Origin: Arsenicicoccus sp. oral taxon 190
GTDB taxonomy: Bacteria > Actinomycetota > Actinomycetes > Actinomycetales > Dermatophilaceae
Assembly: GCF_001189535.1 (NCBI RefSeq)
Contig: NZ_CP012070.1
Location: 2,852,001-2,916,000 of the forward strand
DNA length: 64,000 nucleotides
Direction: 5' to 3'
A program made the position numbers and the translations under genes. Within the stretch, counting starts at the first letter, position 1. Each line of letters begins with the position of its first letter. Positions 8,288 through 19,225 of the stretch are shown piece by piece. The notes beneath the pieces are model-generated. The model was given only the letters and a program-made list of their open reading frames with translations. It did not search any database and was not told the DNA's origin.

Positions 8288-8911
8288 ATGGAACACCGGA
8301 CCCTCGTGAGCACGCGCCGGATGCACCGACGCTTCGACCCGGACCGACCGGTGGACGTCGCCGTGGTGCGCCGCGCGCTGCAGGCCGCGACCCGGGCGCC
8401 GAGCGCCGGTTTCGCCCAGGGCTGGGACTTCGTCGTGCTGATGGATCCCGCCGACGTGCAGCGTTATTGGGGCACGACGCGGCGACCCGGTCCGCCGGAC
8501 GCGTGGCTGCGCGGGGTGATGACCGCCCCGGCGCTGGTGCTCGTCTGCAGCGACCCGCAGCGCTACCTGGCCCGGTACGCCGAGCCGGACAAGGGGTGGG
8601 TGGACCGGGACCCGGGTCGGTGGCCGATCCCCTACTGGGACGTCGATGCCGGTATGGCGGCCCTGCTCGCCCTGCTGTCCGTCCACGACGAGGGGCTCGC
8701 AGGACTGCTTTGCGGGGTCCCGCCGGACCGGCACGACGCGGTGCGGGAGGCCTTCGGCATACCGGCCGACCGGCGACTGGTCGCCCTGCTCGCGCTCGGG
8801 CACCCGGCCCCCGACGGCGACCGGGGCCTGCGGGGCAGCGCGAGCCGGGGCCGGCGTCCTCTGACCGAGATGGCGCACCTGGGGGCCTTCGGGCGGCCCT
8901 TCCCGTCCTGA
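8288..8911 (+). CDS. Nitroreductase-family flavoprotein
   Basis: The 207-residue protein starts MEHRTLVSTRRMHRRFDP and has RRALQAATRAPSAGFAQGW, the FMN-binding N-terminal signature of nitroreductases, followed by a middle part with WDVDAGMAALLALLSVHDEGL and a C-terminal ALLALGHP segment. Such enzymes reduce nitro compounds, quinones or flavins with NAD(P)H, usually as dimers; the substrate here is unknown. The gene is divergent from the sigma factor, with only 73 bases between the start codons, so their promoters must overlap. No Shine-Dalgarno is visible before the ATG at 8288. Confidence 0.8.
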   Translation: MEHRTLVSTRRMHRRFDPDRPVDVAVVRRALQAATRAPSAGFAQGWDFVVLMDPADVQRYWGTTRRPGPPDAWLRGVMTAPALVLVCSDPQRYLARYAEPDKGWVDRDPGRWPIPYWDVDAGMAALLALLSVHDEGLAGLLCGVPPDRHDAVREAFGIPADRRLVALLALGHPAPDGDRGLRGSASRGRRPLTEMAHLGAFGRPFPS

Positions 8912-8961
8912 TCCTCCGCCTGCGGCCTCGTGCTGATTCCCACATGCTGCCGCCGCGACGA

Positions 8962-9004
8962 TGTCTGATCAGACACGCGAACCGGCGCAATGTCCGATGG
9001 GACG
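8962..9004. promoter_or_regulatory. Operator-like dyads upstream of the fructose operon
   Basis: TGTCTGATCAGACA at 8962-8975 is a perfect 14-base palindrome. A degenerate copy, TGTCCGATGGGACG, sits at 8991-9004, about three helix turns downstream, and a half site GGACA lies at 9034-9038 next to the -10 box. This pattern suits binding by the DeoR-type regulator encoded just downstream, but the regulator assignment is inference. Confidence 0.55.
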
Positions 9005-9048
9005 TGGTTTTCTCCGGTTGCCTCTAGCCAAACGGACACAAGCGGGTC

Positions 9049-9054
9049 TAGGCT
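9049..9054 (+). promoter_or_regulatory. -10 element of the fructose operon
   Basis: TAGGCT at 9049-9054 is the commonest -10 form in this window. It would place the transcription start near 9061 and leave a leader of about 45 bases that includes the GGAGAGG ribosome site before the GTG at 9106. No convincing -35 box is visible at 16-18 bases. Confidence 0.45.
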
Positions 9055-9105
9055 GACGACGTCTCGCCGATGCGACCTCGCACGGCGCCGTCGAAGGAGA
9101 GGCCA

Positions 9106-9867
9106 GTGCACCAGCACGAGCGTCACCAGCTCATCGTGGAGCGGGCTCGGTCCCAGTCCCGCGTCGAGGTCGCGGCCCTGGCCGACGAGCTCGACGTCAC
9201 GCCGGAGACCATCCGCCGCGACCTGACGGTCCTGGAGCGCCACGGCCTGGTGCGGCGCGTGCACGGGGGCGCCATCGCGGTCGAGAAGCTCGCCTTCGAG
9301 CCCACCACCCAGATGCGCTCCGAGCAGCGCACCGCGGAGAAGTCCGCCATCGCGCAGCAGGCCCGCGAGCTGATCCCCGAGAGCGGCAGCATCCTGCTGG
9401 ACGCCGGCACCTCCACCCTCGCCCTCGCGCACCTGCTGCCCGCGGGCGGCGAGCTGACGGTGGTCACCAACTCGCTGTCCGTCGCGCAGGCGCTGAGCTC
9501 CCGCGAGGACGTCGCCCTCTACCTGCTCGGCGGCCGGGTGCGCGCCAAGACGCTCGCCGCCGTCGGCGCCTGGTCCGTGGACGCCCTGCGCGACATCCAC
9601 GTGGACACCGCCTTCATCGGCACCAACGGCCTGACCGTCGACGAGGGGCTGACGACCCCCGACCCCTCCGAGGCCGCGGTCAAGCGGGCCATGATCGCCG
9701 TGGCGCAGCGGGTCGTCGTGCTGGCCGACCACACCAAGATCGGCGTCGCCCACTTCTCGCGCTTCGGGACCCTCAGCGACATCGACACCGTCGTCACCGA
9801 CAGCGGCCTCGACCCCGAGACCGCAGCAGACTTCTCAGCCCTCGGCCCGGAGGTGGTCCGCGCATGA
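9106..9867 (+). CDS. fruR: DeoR/FruR-family transcriptional regulator of the fructose operon
   Basis: The 253-residue protein has an N-terminal DeoR winged helix-turn-helix (about 5-57, LADELDVTPETIRRDL then LVRRVHGGA) and a C-terminal sugar-phosphate-binding domain of the isomerase-like fold (LLDAGTSTLALA, TNGLTVDEG, LADHTKIG). Members usually repress sugar operons and are released by a sugar phosphate such as fructose 1-phosphate. I chose GTG at 9106 because GGAGAGG lies at ideal spacing; the ATG at 9070 would add twelve residues and has no ribosome site. The stop overlaps the fruK ATG by four bases. Dyads upstream at 8962-9038 make self-regulation likely. Confidence 0.85.
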   Translation: MHQHERHQLIVERARSQSRVEVAALADELDVTPETIRRDLTVLERHGLVRRVHGGAIAVEKLAFEPTTQMRSEQRTAEKSAIAQQARELIPESGSILLDAGTSTLALAHLLPAGGELTVVTNSLSVAQALSSREDVALYLLGGRVRAKTLAAVGAWSVDALRDIHVDTAFIGTNGLTVDEGLTTPDPSEAAVKRAMIAVAQRVVVLADHTKIGVAHFSRFGTLSDIDTVVTDSGLDPETAADFSALGPEVVRA

Positions 9868-10808
9868 TCCTCACCCTGACCCCCAACCCCAGCGTCGACC
9901 GCACCATCGCGGTCGCCACGCTGACCCGCGGCGTGGTGCAGCGCGCCACCGACTCCCGCATGGACCCGGGCGGCAAGGGCATCAACGTCTCGCGGGCGCT
10001 GGCCGTCAACGGCACCGACACCGTGGCCGTCCTGCCCGTCGGCGGCCCCCAGGGCCAGGTCATGGAGGACCTGCTGCGCGCGATCGCGCTGCCCGTGGAG
10101 ACGGTCCGCATCTCCCAGGCGATCCGGGCCAACGTCGGCATCGTCGAGCCCGACGGCACCACCACCAAGGTCAACGAGCAGGGCCCCCGCATGTCCGCCG
10201 ACGAGGTCGCCGCGCTGCTGGCGGCGGTCGACCGCGCGGCCGCGCAGGGGCTGGAGTGGCTGATCGGCTGCGGCTCGCTGCCGCCCGGCCTGGACGGCTC
10301 CTTCTACGCCGACCTGGTCCGCCGCGGCCACGCGGTCGGCGCCAAGGTCGCCATCGACTCCAGCGGCGCCCCCATGGCGGCCGCCGTCGCCGCCGGGCCC
10401 GACCTGATCAAGCCCAACGACGAGGAGCTCGAGGAGCTCGTCGGCCGCCGCCTGGCCACCCTCGGCGACGTCGTGGAGGCCTGCCGCACCCTCATCGCCG
10501 GGGGCGTGGGCTGCGTCGTGGTGAGTCTCGGCGGCAAGGGCGCCGTGCTCGTGACCGCCGACCAGGTCGCGCACGCCCGCGCCACCATCACCGACCCGCT
10601 GTCCACGGTCGGTGCCGGCGACTCGCTGCTCGCCGGCTACCTGCACGCCCTGACCCACGGCGCGGACCCCGCGACGGCCCTGCGGACCGGCGTGGCCTTC
10701 GGGTCCGCGGCGGTCTGCCTGCCGGGCACCGAGGTGCCGACTCCCGCCGATGTTGCCAAGATCGACGTCGAGGTCGTCGACCCGGTCGACCTGGACCTGC
10801 CCCTGTGA
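9864..10808 (+). CDS. fruK: 1-phosphofructokinase
   Basis: The 314-residue protein belongs to the PfkB/ribokinase family. It converts fructose 1-phosphate, the product of the fructose PTS, into fructose 1,6-bisphosphate. The first PfkB signature region DPGGKGINVSRAL lies near residue 35, LIKPNDEELEELVG near 180, and the catalytic-base signature TVGAGDSLLAGY near 250. The N-terminal ILTLTPNPSVDRT is typical of FruK/LacC. The ATG overlaps the fruR stop (ATGA). A tagatose 6-phosphate kinase is the main alternative, but the fructose PTS genes directly downstream favour FruK. Confidence 0.88.
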   Translation: MILTLTPNPSVDRTIAVATLTRGVVQRATDSRMDPGGKGINVSRALAVNGTDTVAVLPVGGPQGQVMEDLLRAIALPVETVRISQAIRANVGIVEPDGTTTKVNEQGPRMSADEVAALLAAVDRAAAQGLEWLIGCGSLPPGLDGSFYADLVRRGHAVGAKVAIDSSGAPMAAAVAAGPDLIKPNDEELEELVGRRLATLGDVVEACRTLIAGGVGCVVVSLGGKGAVLVTADQVAHARATITDPLSTVGAGDSLLAGYLHALTHGADPATALRTGVAFGSAAVCLPGTEVPTPADVAKIDVEVVDPVDLDLPL

Positions 10809-10864
10809 CCACCCGCCGGCCTGATCCCGTCACCGCCAGGCCGGCACCCATCCAAGGAGAAGAC

Positions 10865-11311
10865 ATGTCGCTCATCACCGACAAGCAGGTCGTCCTCGAC
10901 CTCCACGCCGCCGACCGCACCGCCGCCACCCGCGCGCTGGCCGAGACCCTCGTCGCCGAGGGCCGGGTCACCGACCTCGAGGGCTTCCTCGACGACGTCC
11001 GCAAGCGCGAGGAGCAGATGGCGACGGGGCTCCCCGGCGGCATCGCGATCCCCCACTGCCGCTCCGCCCACGTCACTGAGCCGTCGCTGGTCTTCGGCCG
11101 CTCCCGCGAGGGCATCGACTGGGGCTCGGAGGACGGGCCCGCCACGCTCGTCTTCCTCATCGCGGCGCCCGAGGGCGGCGGCGAGGACCACCTGAAGATC
11201 CTCGCCATGCTGGCCCGCAAGCTGATGCGCGCGGAGTTCAAGGAGTCCCTGCGCAACGCCGCCACGCCGGCCGAGGTCGTCCAGATCGTTCGGTCCGAGG
11301 TGGAGCAGTGA
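10865..11311 (+). CDS. PTS fructose-specific EIIA component
   Basis: The 148-residue protein is a stand-alone EIIA of the fructose/mannitol class. It accepts a phosphoryl group from HPr on His64 (GIAIPHCRSAHV) and passes it to the EIIB domains encoded immediately downstream. The tail LKILAMLARKLM is typical of the family. The ATG at 10865 is preceded by AAGGAGA at good spacing. The last bases overlap the GTG start of the IIB-IIB-IIC gene (GTGA at 11308-11311), which implies coupled translation and matched amounts of the two proteins. Confidence 0.88.
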   Translation: MSLITDKQVVLDLHAADRTAATRALAETLVAEGRVTDLEGFLDDVRKREEQMATGLPGGIAIPHCRSAHVTEPSLVFGRSREGIDWGSEDGPATLVFLIAAPEGGGEDHLKILAMLARKLMRAEFKESLRNAATPAEVVQIVRSEVEQ

Positions 11312-13254
11312 AGCTCGTCGGTGTCACGAGCTGCCCCACCGGCATCGCGCACACCTACATGGCGGCCGAGGCGCTCGAGCAGGCCGCCCGCGACGCCGGC
11401 CACGACATGGTCGTGGAGACCCAGGGCTCGGCGGGCTCCGAGCCGCTGGACCCCGCGGTCATCGCAGCGGCCGACGGCGTGGTCTTCGCCCACGACCTCG
11501 AGGTCAAGGACGCCGGGCGCTTCGCCGGCAAGCCGACCGTGGACGTGGGCGTCAAGAAGGCCGTCTCCAGCGCGCCGGAGCTGATCGCGCAGGTCGTCGC
11601 GGCGATCGAGCAGGAGCGTATGCCGTCGGCCGCTGCCTCCGGGGCCGCCGCCTCCCCCGCCGGTGAGGCCGGGCGGCGCGGGCTCGCGCTCGTCGGGGTC
11701 ACCAGCTGCCCCACCGGCATCGCCCACACCTACATGGCCGCCGAGGGCCTCGAGCAGGCCGCGAAGGACGCCGGTCACACGATGACCGTGGAGACCCAGG
11801 GGTCCGCCGGGTCCGAGCCGCTCGACCAGTCGGTCATCGACGCGGCCGACGGCGTGATCTTCGCCCACGACCTCGAGGTCAAGGACGCCGGCCGGTTCGC
11901 CGGCAAGCCCACGGTGGACGTGGGCGTGAAGCGGGCCGTGTCCGACTCCCCCGCCCTGATCGCCGAGATCGAGCGCCTGGTCGCCGAGCGCGGCCGGGCA
12001 GGCTCGGCCGCGACGACGACCGCAGCGACGACGACTGCCGCGACGACGACCGCCGCCGGGGCCACCTCGGCCCGCGAGGCCGACCGCGTCGGCACCGGCA
12101 CCAAGATCCGCCAGTGGCTGATGACGGGCGTGTCCTACATGATCCCGTTCGTCGCGGCGGGCGGCATCATGATCGCGCTCGGGTTCATGCTCGCCCAGGT
12201 CTTCGGCGGCAAGCAGGGAGCGATCGACGTCACGTCGATGTACACCCTCAACCCGGCGGGAGCCACCGACAAGGTCACGGTCCTGCAGAACGCCTTCAAC
12301 CCCGGCAACGGGATGCACTGGGCGGCGCTGCTCTTCCTCATCGGCGCGGCCGCCTTCGGCTTCCTGGTCCCGATCCTGTCCGGGTTCATCGCCTACGGCA
12401 TCGCCGACCGGCCGGGCCTGGTCCCCGGCATCGTCGGCGGCTTCATCGCCAACACGATGGGCGCCGGCTTCCTCGGCGGCATCGTGACCGGTTTCCTCGC
12501 TGGCTTCGTGGCGCGGTGGATCTCCGGCTGGAAGGTCCACAAGGGCGTCCGCGGGGTCATGCCGGTGGTGGTCATCCCGCTGCTGTCGACCTTCATCACC
12601 GCCGGCGCGATGATCCTGCTGCTCGGTCGGCCGATCAAGGGGCTGATGGACGCGCTCAGCAGCGGCCTGACGAGCATGTCCGGCTCCAACGCCATCCTGC
12701 TCGGGCTGATCCTCGGGCTGATGATGGGCTTCGACCTGGGCGGTCCCGTCAACAAGGTGGCCTACACCTTCGGCACCACCGGGCTGTCCGCCGTGGCCGC
12801 CGGGGCGACCGACGCACCCCAGCTCAAGATCATGGCCGCCGTCATGGGCGCCGGCATGGTCGCGCCGTGGGGCATGGCCCTGGCCACCGCGCTGCGGCCG
12901 CGCCTCTTCACCAAGGCCGAGCAGGAGAACGGCAAGGCCTCCTGGCTGCTCGGGGCGTCCTTCATCTCCGAGGGCGCCATCCCCTTCGCCGCCGCCGACC
13001 CGTGGCGCGTCATCCTGTCGTCCATGGTCGGCTCCGGCATCGCGGGCGCCCTGATCATGGCCTTCGGCTCCGGCAGCCGCGCCCCGCACGGCGGCCTGTG
13101 GGTGACCCCGCTGATCACCAACCCGGTGATGTTCCTGCTCTCGGTGATCGTCGGCGCGGTCGTCACCGGCCTGCTCGTGATCGTGCTCAAGGGCAGCGAC
13201 CGGTCCCGGCGCGCGGCCGAGACCCCCTCGGCCACGGCCGAGTCCACCATCTGA
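11308..13254 (+). CDS. fruA: PTS fructose permease with two tandem EIIB domains and EIIC
   Basis: The 648-residue protein transports fructose and phosphorylates it at carbon 1. It has two EIIB domains, at about 1-100 and 128-225, then a Thr/Ala linker (226-262) and the membrane EIIC domain (about 268-630) with eight to ten hydrophobic segments, including LGLMMGFDLGGPVNK and FISEGAIPFAAADP. Both EIIB copies have the phosphorylation motif SCPTGIAHTYMAAE, with cysteines at 9 and 134, and by eye they are 80-85 % identical, so both may be active. In Escherichia coli FruA, as I recall, the first B-like domain lacks that cysteine. The GTG start overlaps the EIIA stop. Confidence 0.9.
   Translation: MKLVGVTSCPTGIAHTYMAAEALEQAARDAGHDMVVETQGSAGSEPLDPAVIAAADGVVFAHDLEVKDAGRFAGKPTVDVGVKKAVSSAPELIAQVVAAIEQERMPSAAASGAAASPAGEAGRRGLALVGVTSCPTGIAHTYMAAEGLEQAAKDAGHTMTVETQGSAGSEPLDQSVIDAADGVIFAHDLEVKDAGRFAGKPTVDVGVKRAVSDSPALIAEIERLVAERGRAGSAATTTAATTTAATTTAAGATSAREADRVGTGTKIRQWLMTGVSYMIPFVAAGGIMIALGFMLAQVFGGKQGAIDVTSMYTLNPAGATDKVTVLQNAFNPGNGMHWAALLFLIGAAAFGFLVPILSGFIAYGIADRPGLVPGIVGGFIANTMGAGFLGGIVTGFLAGFVARWISGWKVHKGVRGVMPVVVIPLLSTFITAGAMILLLGRPIKGLMDALSSGLTSMSGSNAILLGLILGLMMGFDLGGPVNKVAYTFGTTGLSAVAAGATDAPQLKIMAAVMGAGMVAPWGMALATALRPRLFTKAEQENGKASWLLGASFISEGAIPFAAADPWRVILSSMVGSGIAGALIMAFGSGSRAPHGGLWVTPLITNPVMFLLSVIVGAVVTGLLVIVLKGSDRSRRAAETPSATAESTI
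12007..12051 (+). repeat. Three 15-base tandem units encoding Thr/Ala linker
   Basis: The unit GCCGCGACGACGACC occurs at 12007-12021 and 12037-12051, with one near copy (GCAGCGACGACGACT) between them. Each encodes Ala-Ala-Thr-Thr-Thr in the linker between the second EIIB domain and EIIC, so changes in copy number would keep the frame. Confidence 0.8.
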
Positions 13255-13344
13255 ACGACCCTGTCCCTCCCCCAACCCCGTCGGGCGGCGGCCCCGCTTC
13301 CGTCATACGGTGAAAGCCACCCACACAGCAAAGGATTGATCTCC

Positions 13345-13614
13345 ATGGCCTCCAAGAACGTCACCATCGCCTCCTCCGTCGGCCTGCACGCCCGCCCCGC
13401 GTCGATGTTCGTGCAGGCGGCGACCGCCACCGGCCTGCCGGTCACGATCGCCAAGGAGGGCGGCGACCCGGTGGACGCGCGCAGCATCCTGGCCGTCATG
13501 GCCCTGGGCGCCAAGCACGGCGACGTCGTGACCCTGGCCGCCGAGGGCGACGGCGCCGACGCCAAGCTCGACGAGCTGGTGGCGCTGCTGTCGCGTGACC
13601 TCGACAACGAGTGA
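13345..13614 (+). CDS. ptsH: Phosphocarrier protein HPr
   Basis: The 89-residue protein is the small PTS phosphocarrier. It receives phosphate from enzyme I on His15 (VGLHARPAS) and gives it to EIIA. The Gram-positive regulatory serine region is ARSILAVMALGA (Ser47). The ATG at 13345 follows AAAGGA at suitable spacing; an upstream in-frame start at 13336 would add three residues only. It lies 90 bases after the permease gene and six bases before ptsI, so it is part of the same operon or has its own weak promoter (CATACGGT near 13304). Confidence 0.9.
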   Translation: MASKNVTIASSVGLHARPASMFVQAATATGLPVTIAKEGGDPVDARSILAVMALGAKHGDVVTLAAEGDGADAKLDELVALLSRDLDNE

Positions 13615-13620
13615 CCCGAC

Positions 13621-15309
13621 ATGACTGACGCCACCCACCTGCAGCTCAGCGGCATCGGCGTGAGCGTGGGCACGGCGGCCGGACCTGTCGTGCAGGTCCG
13701 GCCCGCCCCCACCGCGCCCGCCGACGAGCCGGCCACCACCGACGCCGAGGCCGCCAAGTCCCGCGTCCGCGAGGTGATGGAGCAGGTCGCCACCGGTCTG
13801 GAGGGCCGCGCCGCCAAGGCCGACCCCAAGGCCGCCACGATCCTGCAGGCCACCGTCATGATGGCCCGCGACCCCGGCCTCGCCGGGGGGATCGACAAGC
13901 AGCTCGACGCCGGCAAGGGCCCGGCCAACGCCGTCGCGAACGCCGTCGAGGAGTTCTGCGTGATGTTCGAGTCGCTCGGTGGCTACATGGCCGAGCGCGT
14001 CACCGACCTGCGCGACGTCCGCGACCGCACCGTCGCCCGCCTGCTCGGCCAGCCCGAGCCCGGCGTGCCGGAGTTCGCGGAGCCGAGCGTGCTCGTCGCC
14101 CTCGACCTCGCGCCCGCCGAGACCGCCACCCTGGACGTCCAGAAGGTCCTCGGCATCGTCACCGCGGCCGGCGGCCCGACCAGCCACACCGCCATCCTGG
14201 CGGCGCAGCTGGGGATCCCCGCAGTCGTGCAGACGGCCGGTGCGCTGGACATCCCCGCCGGGACGACCGTCGCCCTCGACGGCGGCGTCGGTGAGGTCAT
14301 CGTCAACCCCACCGACGACGAGCGCGAGCAGCTCGCCGAGCGCTCCCGGCGCCGGGCGGCAGCCCTCGCCAACGTCTCCGGGGTGGGCGTCACCAAGGAC
14401 GGCACCAAGGTCGCGCTGCTCGCCAACATCGGCACCGCCGACGACGCGGAGAAGGCCGGCCGGGCCGACTGCGAGGGCGTGGGTCTCTTCCGCACCGAGT
14501 TCCTCTTCCTGGACCGGGAGGACGCGCCGAGCCTCGAGGAGCAGACCGAGACCTACACGCGGGTGTTCCAGGCCTTCGGCAGCCGCCGGGTCGTGGTCCG
14601 CACCCTCGACGCCGGGGCCGACAAGCCGCTCGCCTTCGCCGACCTCGGCGAGGAGGAGAACCCCGCCCTCGGGGTCCGCGGCCTGCGGCTGCAGCAGGTC
14701 CGCCGCGACCTGCTCGACACCCAGCTGCAGGCCCTCGCCGCCGCCTACCAGGCGACCGGCGCGGACGTGCGGGTCATGGCGCCGATGGTGGCGACCCGGG
14801 ACGAGGCGCGGTGGTTCCACCAGCAGGTCAAGGCCGTGGGGCTGCCCAAGGGCGGCACCATGATCGAGGTGCCCGGAGCCGCGATCCGCGCCAAGGACAT
14901 CCTGGACGTCTGCGACTTCGCCTCGCTCGGGACCAACGACCTGTCGCAGTACACCATGGCCGCCGACCGGATGCAGGGCTCCCTCGCCCCGCTCCTGTCG
15001 CCCTGGCAGCCGCCGCTGCTGGACCTCGTCCAGATGGCCTGCGAGGGCGGCCGCGCCACCGGCAAGCCGATCGGCGTCTGCGGCGAGGCCGGCGGCGACC
15101 CGCTGCTGGCGCTCGTGCTCGTCGGCCTCGGGGTCTCCTCGCTGTCGATGGCCCCGCCCAAGCTGGGTGCGGTGCGCACCGCACTGAGCCTGCACGAGCT
15201 GGGCACCTGCCAGCGCATGGCGACGGCGGCGCTCAAGGCCAAGTCCGCCAAGAAGGCCCGCCAGGCCGTCCTCGACCTGGCCGACCCGATCATGCTCGAC
15301 CTGCTGTAG
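13621..15309 (+). CDS. ptsI: Phosphoenolpyruvate-protein phosphotransferase (enzyme I)
   Basis: The 562-residue cytoplasmic protein takes phosphate from phosphoenolpyruvate onto His189 (GGPTSHTAIL) and donates it to HPr. The PEP-binding domain shows ADCEGVGLFRTEFLFLDR, the signature GTNDLSQYTMAADR and the catalytic Cys in IGVCGEAGGDP. Length is normal for the family. The ATG lies six bases after the ptsH stop. Placing general PTS genes inside the fructose operon suggests that fructose may be the main or only PTS sugar of this organism. A strong hairpin follows the stop. Confidence 0.92.
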   Translation: MTDATHLQLSGIGVSVGTAAGPVVQVRPAPTAPADEPATTDAEAAKSRVREVMEQVATGLEGRAAKADPKAATILQATVMMARDPGLAGGIDKQLDAGKGPANAVANAVEEFCVMFESLGGYMAERVTDLRDVRDRTVARLLGQPEPGVPEFAEPSVLVALDLAPAETATLDVQKVLGIVTAAGGPTSHTAILAAQLGIPAVVQTAGALDIPAGTTVALDGGVGEVIVNPTDDEREQLAERSRRRAAALANVSGVGVTKDGTKVALLANIGTADDAEKAGRADCEGVGLFRTEFLFLDREDAPSLEEQTETYTRVFQAFGSRRVVVRTLDAGADKPLAFADLGEEENPALGVRGLRLQQVRRDLLDTQLQALAAAYQATGADVRVMAPMVATRDEARWFHQQVKAVGLPKGGTMIEVPGAAIRAKDILDVCDFASLGTNDLSQYTMAADRMQGSLAPLLSPWQPPLLDLVQMACEGGRATGKPIGVCGEAGGDPLLALVLVGLGVSSLSMAPPKLGAVRTALSLHELGTCQRMATAALKAKSAKKARQAVLDLADPIMLDLL

Positions 15310-15329
15310 GCAGCGTCCGAGCAGCACCA

Positions 15330-15370
15330 CCGGAGCCCGGTGCGCGTCCCCTTGGCGCACCGGGCTCCGG
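15330..15370. terminator. Strong hairpin terminator after ptsI
   Basis: CCGGAGCCCGGTGCGC (15330-15345) pairs perfectly with 15355-15370 across a nine-base loop. There is no T-run, as is common in high-GC genomes. It lies between convergent ptsI and the GNAT gene, so it could serve both. Confidence 0.85.
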
Positions 15371-15392
15371 CCTGCCCGGCGGCCGTCGCCGC

Positions 15393-16418
15393 TCACCGAC
15401 CCGGCGCGGCCCCGTGCTCGAAGGCCACCGTCCGCAGGACCGCCTCGTAACCCAGGCCCTCGTAGAGCCGGAGCGCCCCGGTGAGGCTGGACGAGTCCAC
15501 CCCGAGGCCCGCGGTCTGGATCCCGTCCGCCGCGAACCTGCGCATCTGCTCGTGCAGCAGCGCGGTCGCCACCCCGCGGCCACGGTGCTCCCGCAGCACG
15601 GTCAGCTGGTCGGTCCAGCCCTGGGTGAAACCCTGCTCGGCCCAGTCCTGCTCGTAGGCCGCGCCCGTCGCGACCCCCACGACCCGGTCCGTGGCGTCCA
15701 CGGCGAGGACCGTCCACCCGGGGCGGAAGGCGTGCCCGGTCACCTGGTCGTGCCACATCTGCGGGCTGATGCCCGCGAACCCCCAGTGATCCCGGAAGCC
15801 GGTGTCGAGGCACACCCGCACCTCCTCTGACCGCGCCGGGTCCCAGTCCACGAGCCGTATGCCGTCCGCCGTGGTCGCCGGGACCGGCCCGTCCAGGCGT
15901 CGCTCCATCTCCACGAACCAACGCACCGGCCACAGGTCGTGGCGGGCCAGGAAGGCCGCGAGGTCCTCCTGCTGCGCCGTCCCGTGGGCCCGCATGACCA
16001 ACGGCCCGTAGCCGTCCTGGCGCGTCGCGGCGTCCCACGCCTGCCCGTGCGCGAGCTCCCAGCGCAGCACGGCCGAGCCGATCCCGCGACCCCGGTGGTC
16101 GGGGTGGACCGTGCCGCCGAGGTGCACCCGCCGGCTCTCGACGAGGGAGCGGTTGCAGCCCGACCAGCCGGATGCCACGAGGGTGCCGTCCTCGTCATGG
16201 ACGAGGAGGAGGTCCTCGGTCGGCACGGACCGCTCGGAGTCCCAGTAGTCCGTCAGCTCCGCCACGGTCGTGCGCTCCGGGCTGGCGTCGAAGCGCTCCG
16301 AGGCCTGCCTCAGCTCCGCCAGGCTCGTGAGGTCGTCCCGGGTGGCGCGCCGCCAGGTCAGGCCCGGCAGGGACGCGAGGTCGTCGAGGGCAGCCCGCTC
16401 GTCAGGGATCGGCGTCAT
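15393..16418 (-). CDS. Tandem-GNAT acetyltransferase, mycothiol-synthase-like layout
   Basis: The 341-residue protein contains two GNAT modules, the first with DHRGRGIGSAVLRWEL near residue 110 and the second with EHRGRGVATALLHEQMRRF near 280. Both acetyl-CoA loops are recognisable. The double layout and length resemble mycothiol synthase (MshD), which makes the actinobacterial thiol mycothiol, but many paralogues of this form act on other amines, and I see no context for thiol synthesis. The ATG at 16418 is the family-like start (MTPIPDERAALDDLASL); the open frame continues upstream into unrelated residues. Confidence 0.7.
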   Translation of the reverse strand: MTPIPDERAALDDLASLPGLTWRRATRDDLTSLAELRQASERFDASPERTTVAELTDYWDSERSVPTEDLLLVHDEDGTLVASGWSGCNRSLVESRRVHLGGTVHPDHRGRGIGSAVLRWELAHGQAWDAATRQDGYGPLVMRAHGTAQQEDLAAFLARHDLWPVRWFVEMERRLDGPVPATTADGIRLVDWDPARSEEVRVCLDTGFRDHWGFAGISPQMWHDQVTGHAFRPGWTVLAVDATDRVVGVATGAAYEQDWAEQGFTQGWTDQLTVLREHRGRGVATALLHEQMRRFAADGIQTAGLGVDSSSLTGALRLYEGLGYEAVLRTVAFEHGAAPGR

Positions 16419-16561
16419 GTCGTGATCGTGGCGGGGCGCACGGTGGCGCCTCAACCGACTTTTGCCCGGCGTGGCCGACGAGCGGCGGCCCGGCGCGCCA
16501 TACGGGCTGATCAGGGGTGAGGGGGCAGGATGGAGCGGATCGACGCCGCACGAGGAGAGCG

Positions 16562-19195
<2,634 letters not shown>

Positions 19196-19196
19196 C

Positions 19197-19219
19197 GACT
19201 GACCCCGGCGGAGTCGGTC
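19197..19219. terminator. Weak hairpin between convergent genes
   Basis: GACTGAC (19197-19203) can pair with GTCGGTC (19213-19219) with one G-T wobble and a nine-base loop. It lies in the 30-base gap between the topoisomerase A gene and the convergent ferredoxin-like gene. Confidence 0.3.
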
Positions 19220-19225
19220 ATCGGG

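Noticed and set aside
10588..13275. An 895-codon minus-strand frame opposite the fructose permease
   Set aside because: It mirrors the duplicated EIIB domains as apparent repeats, which explains its repetitive look; no independent support.
15393..16418. Firm naming of the tandem GNAT protein as mycothiol synthase mshD
   Set aside because: The two-domain layout fits, but many paralogues share it and no substrate-specific residue or context was found.
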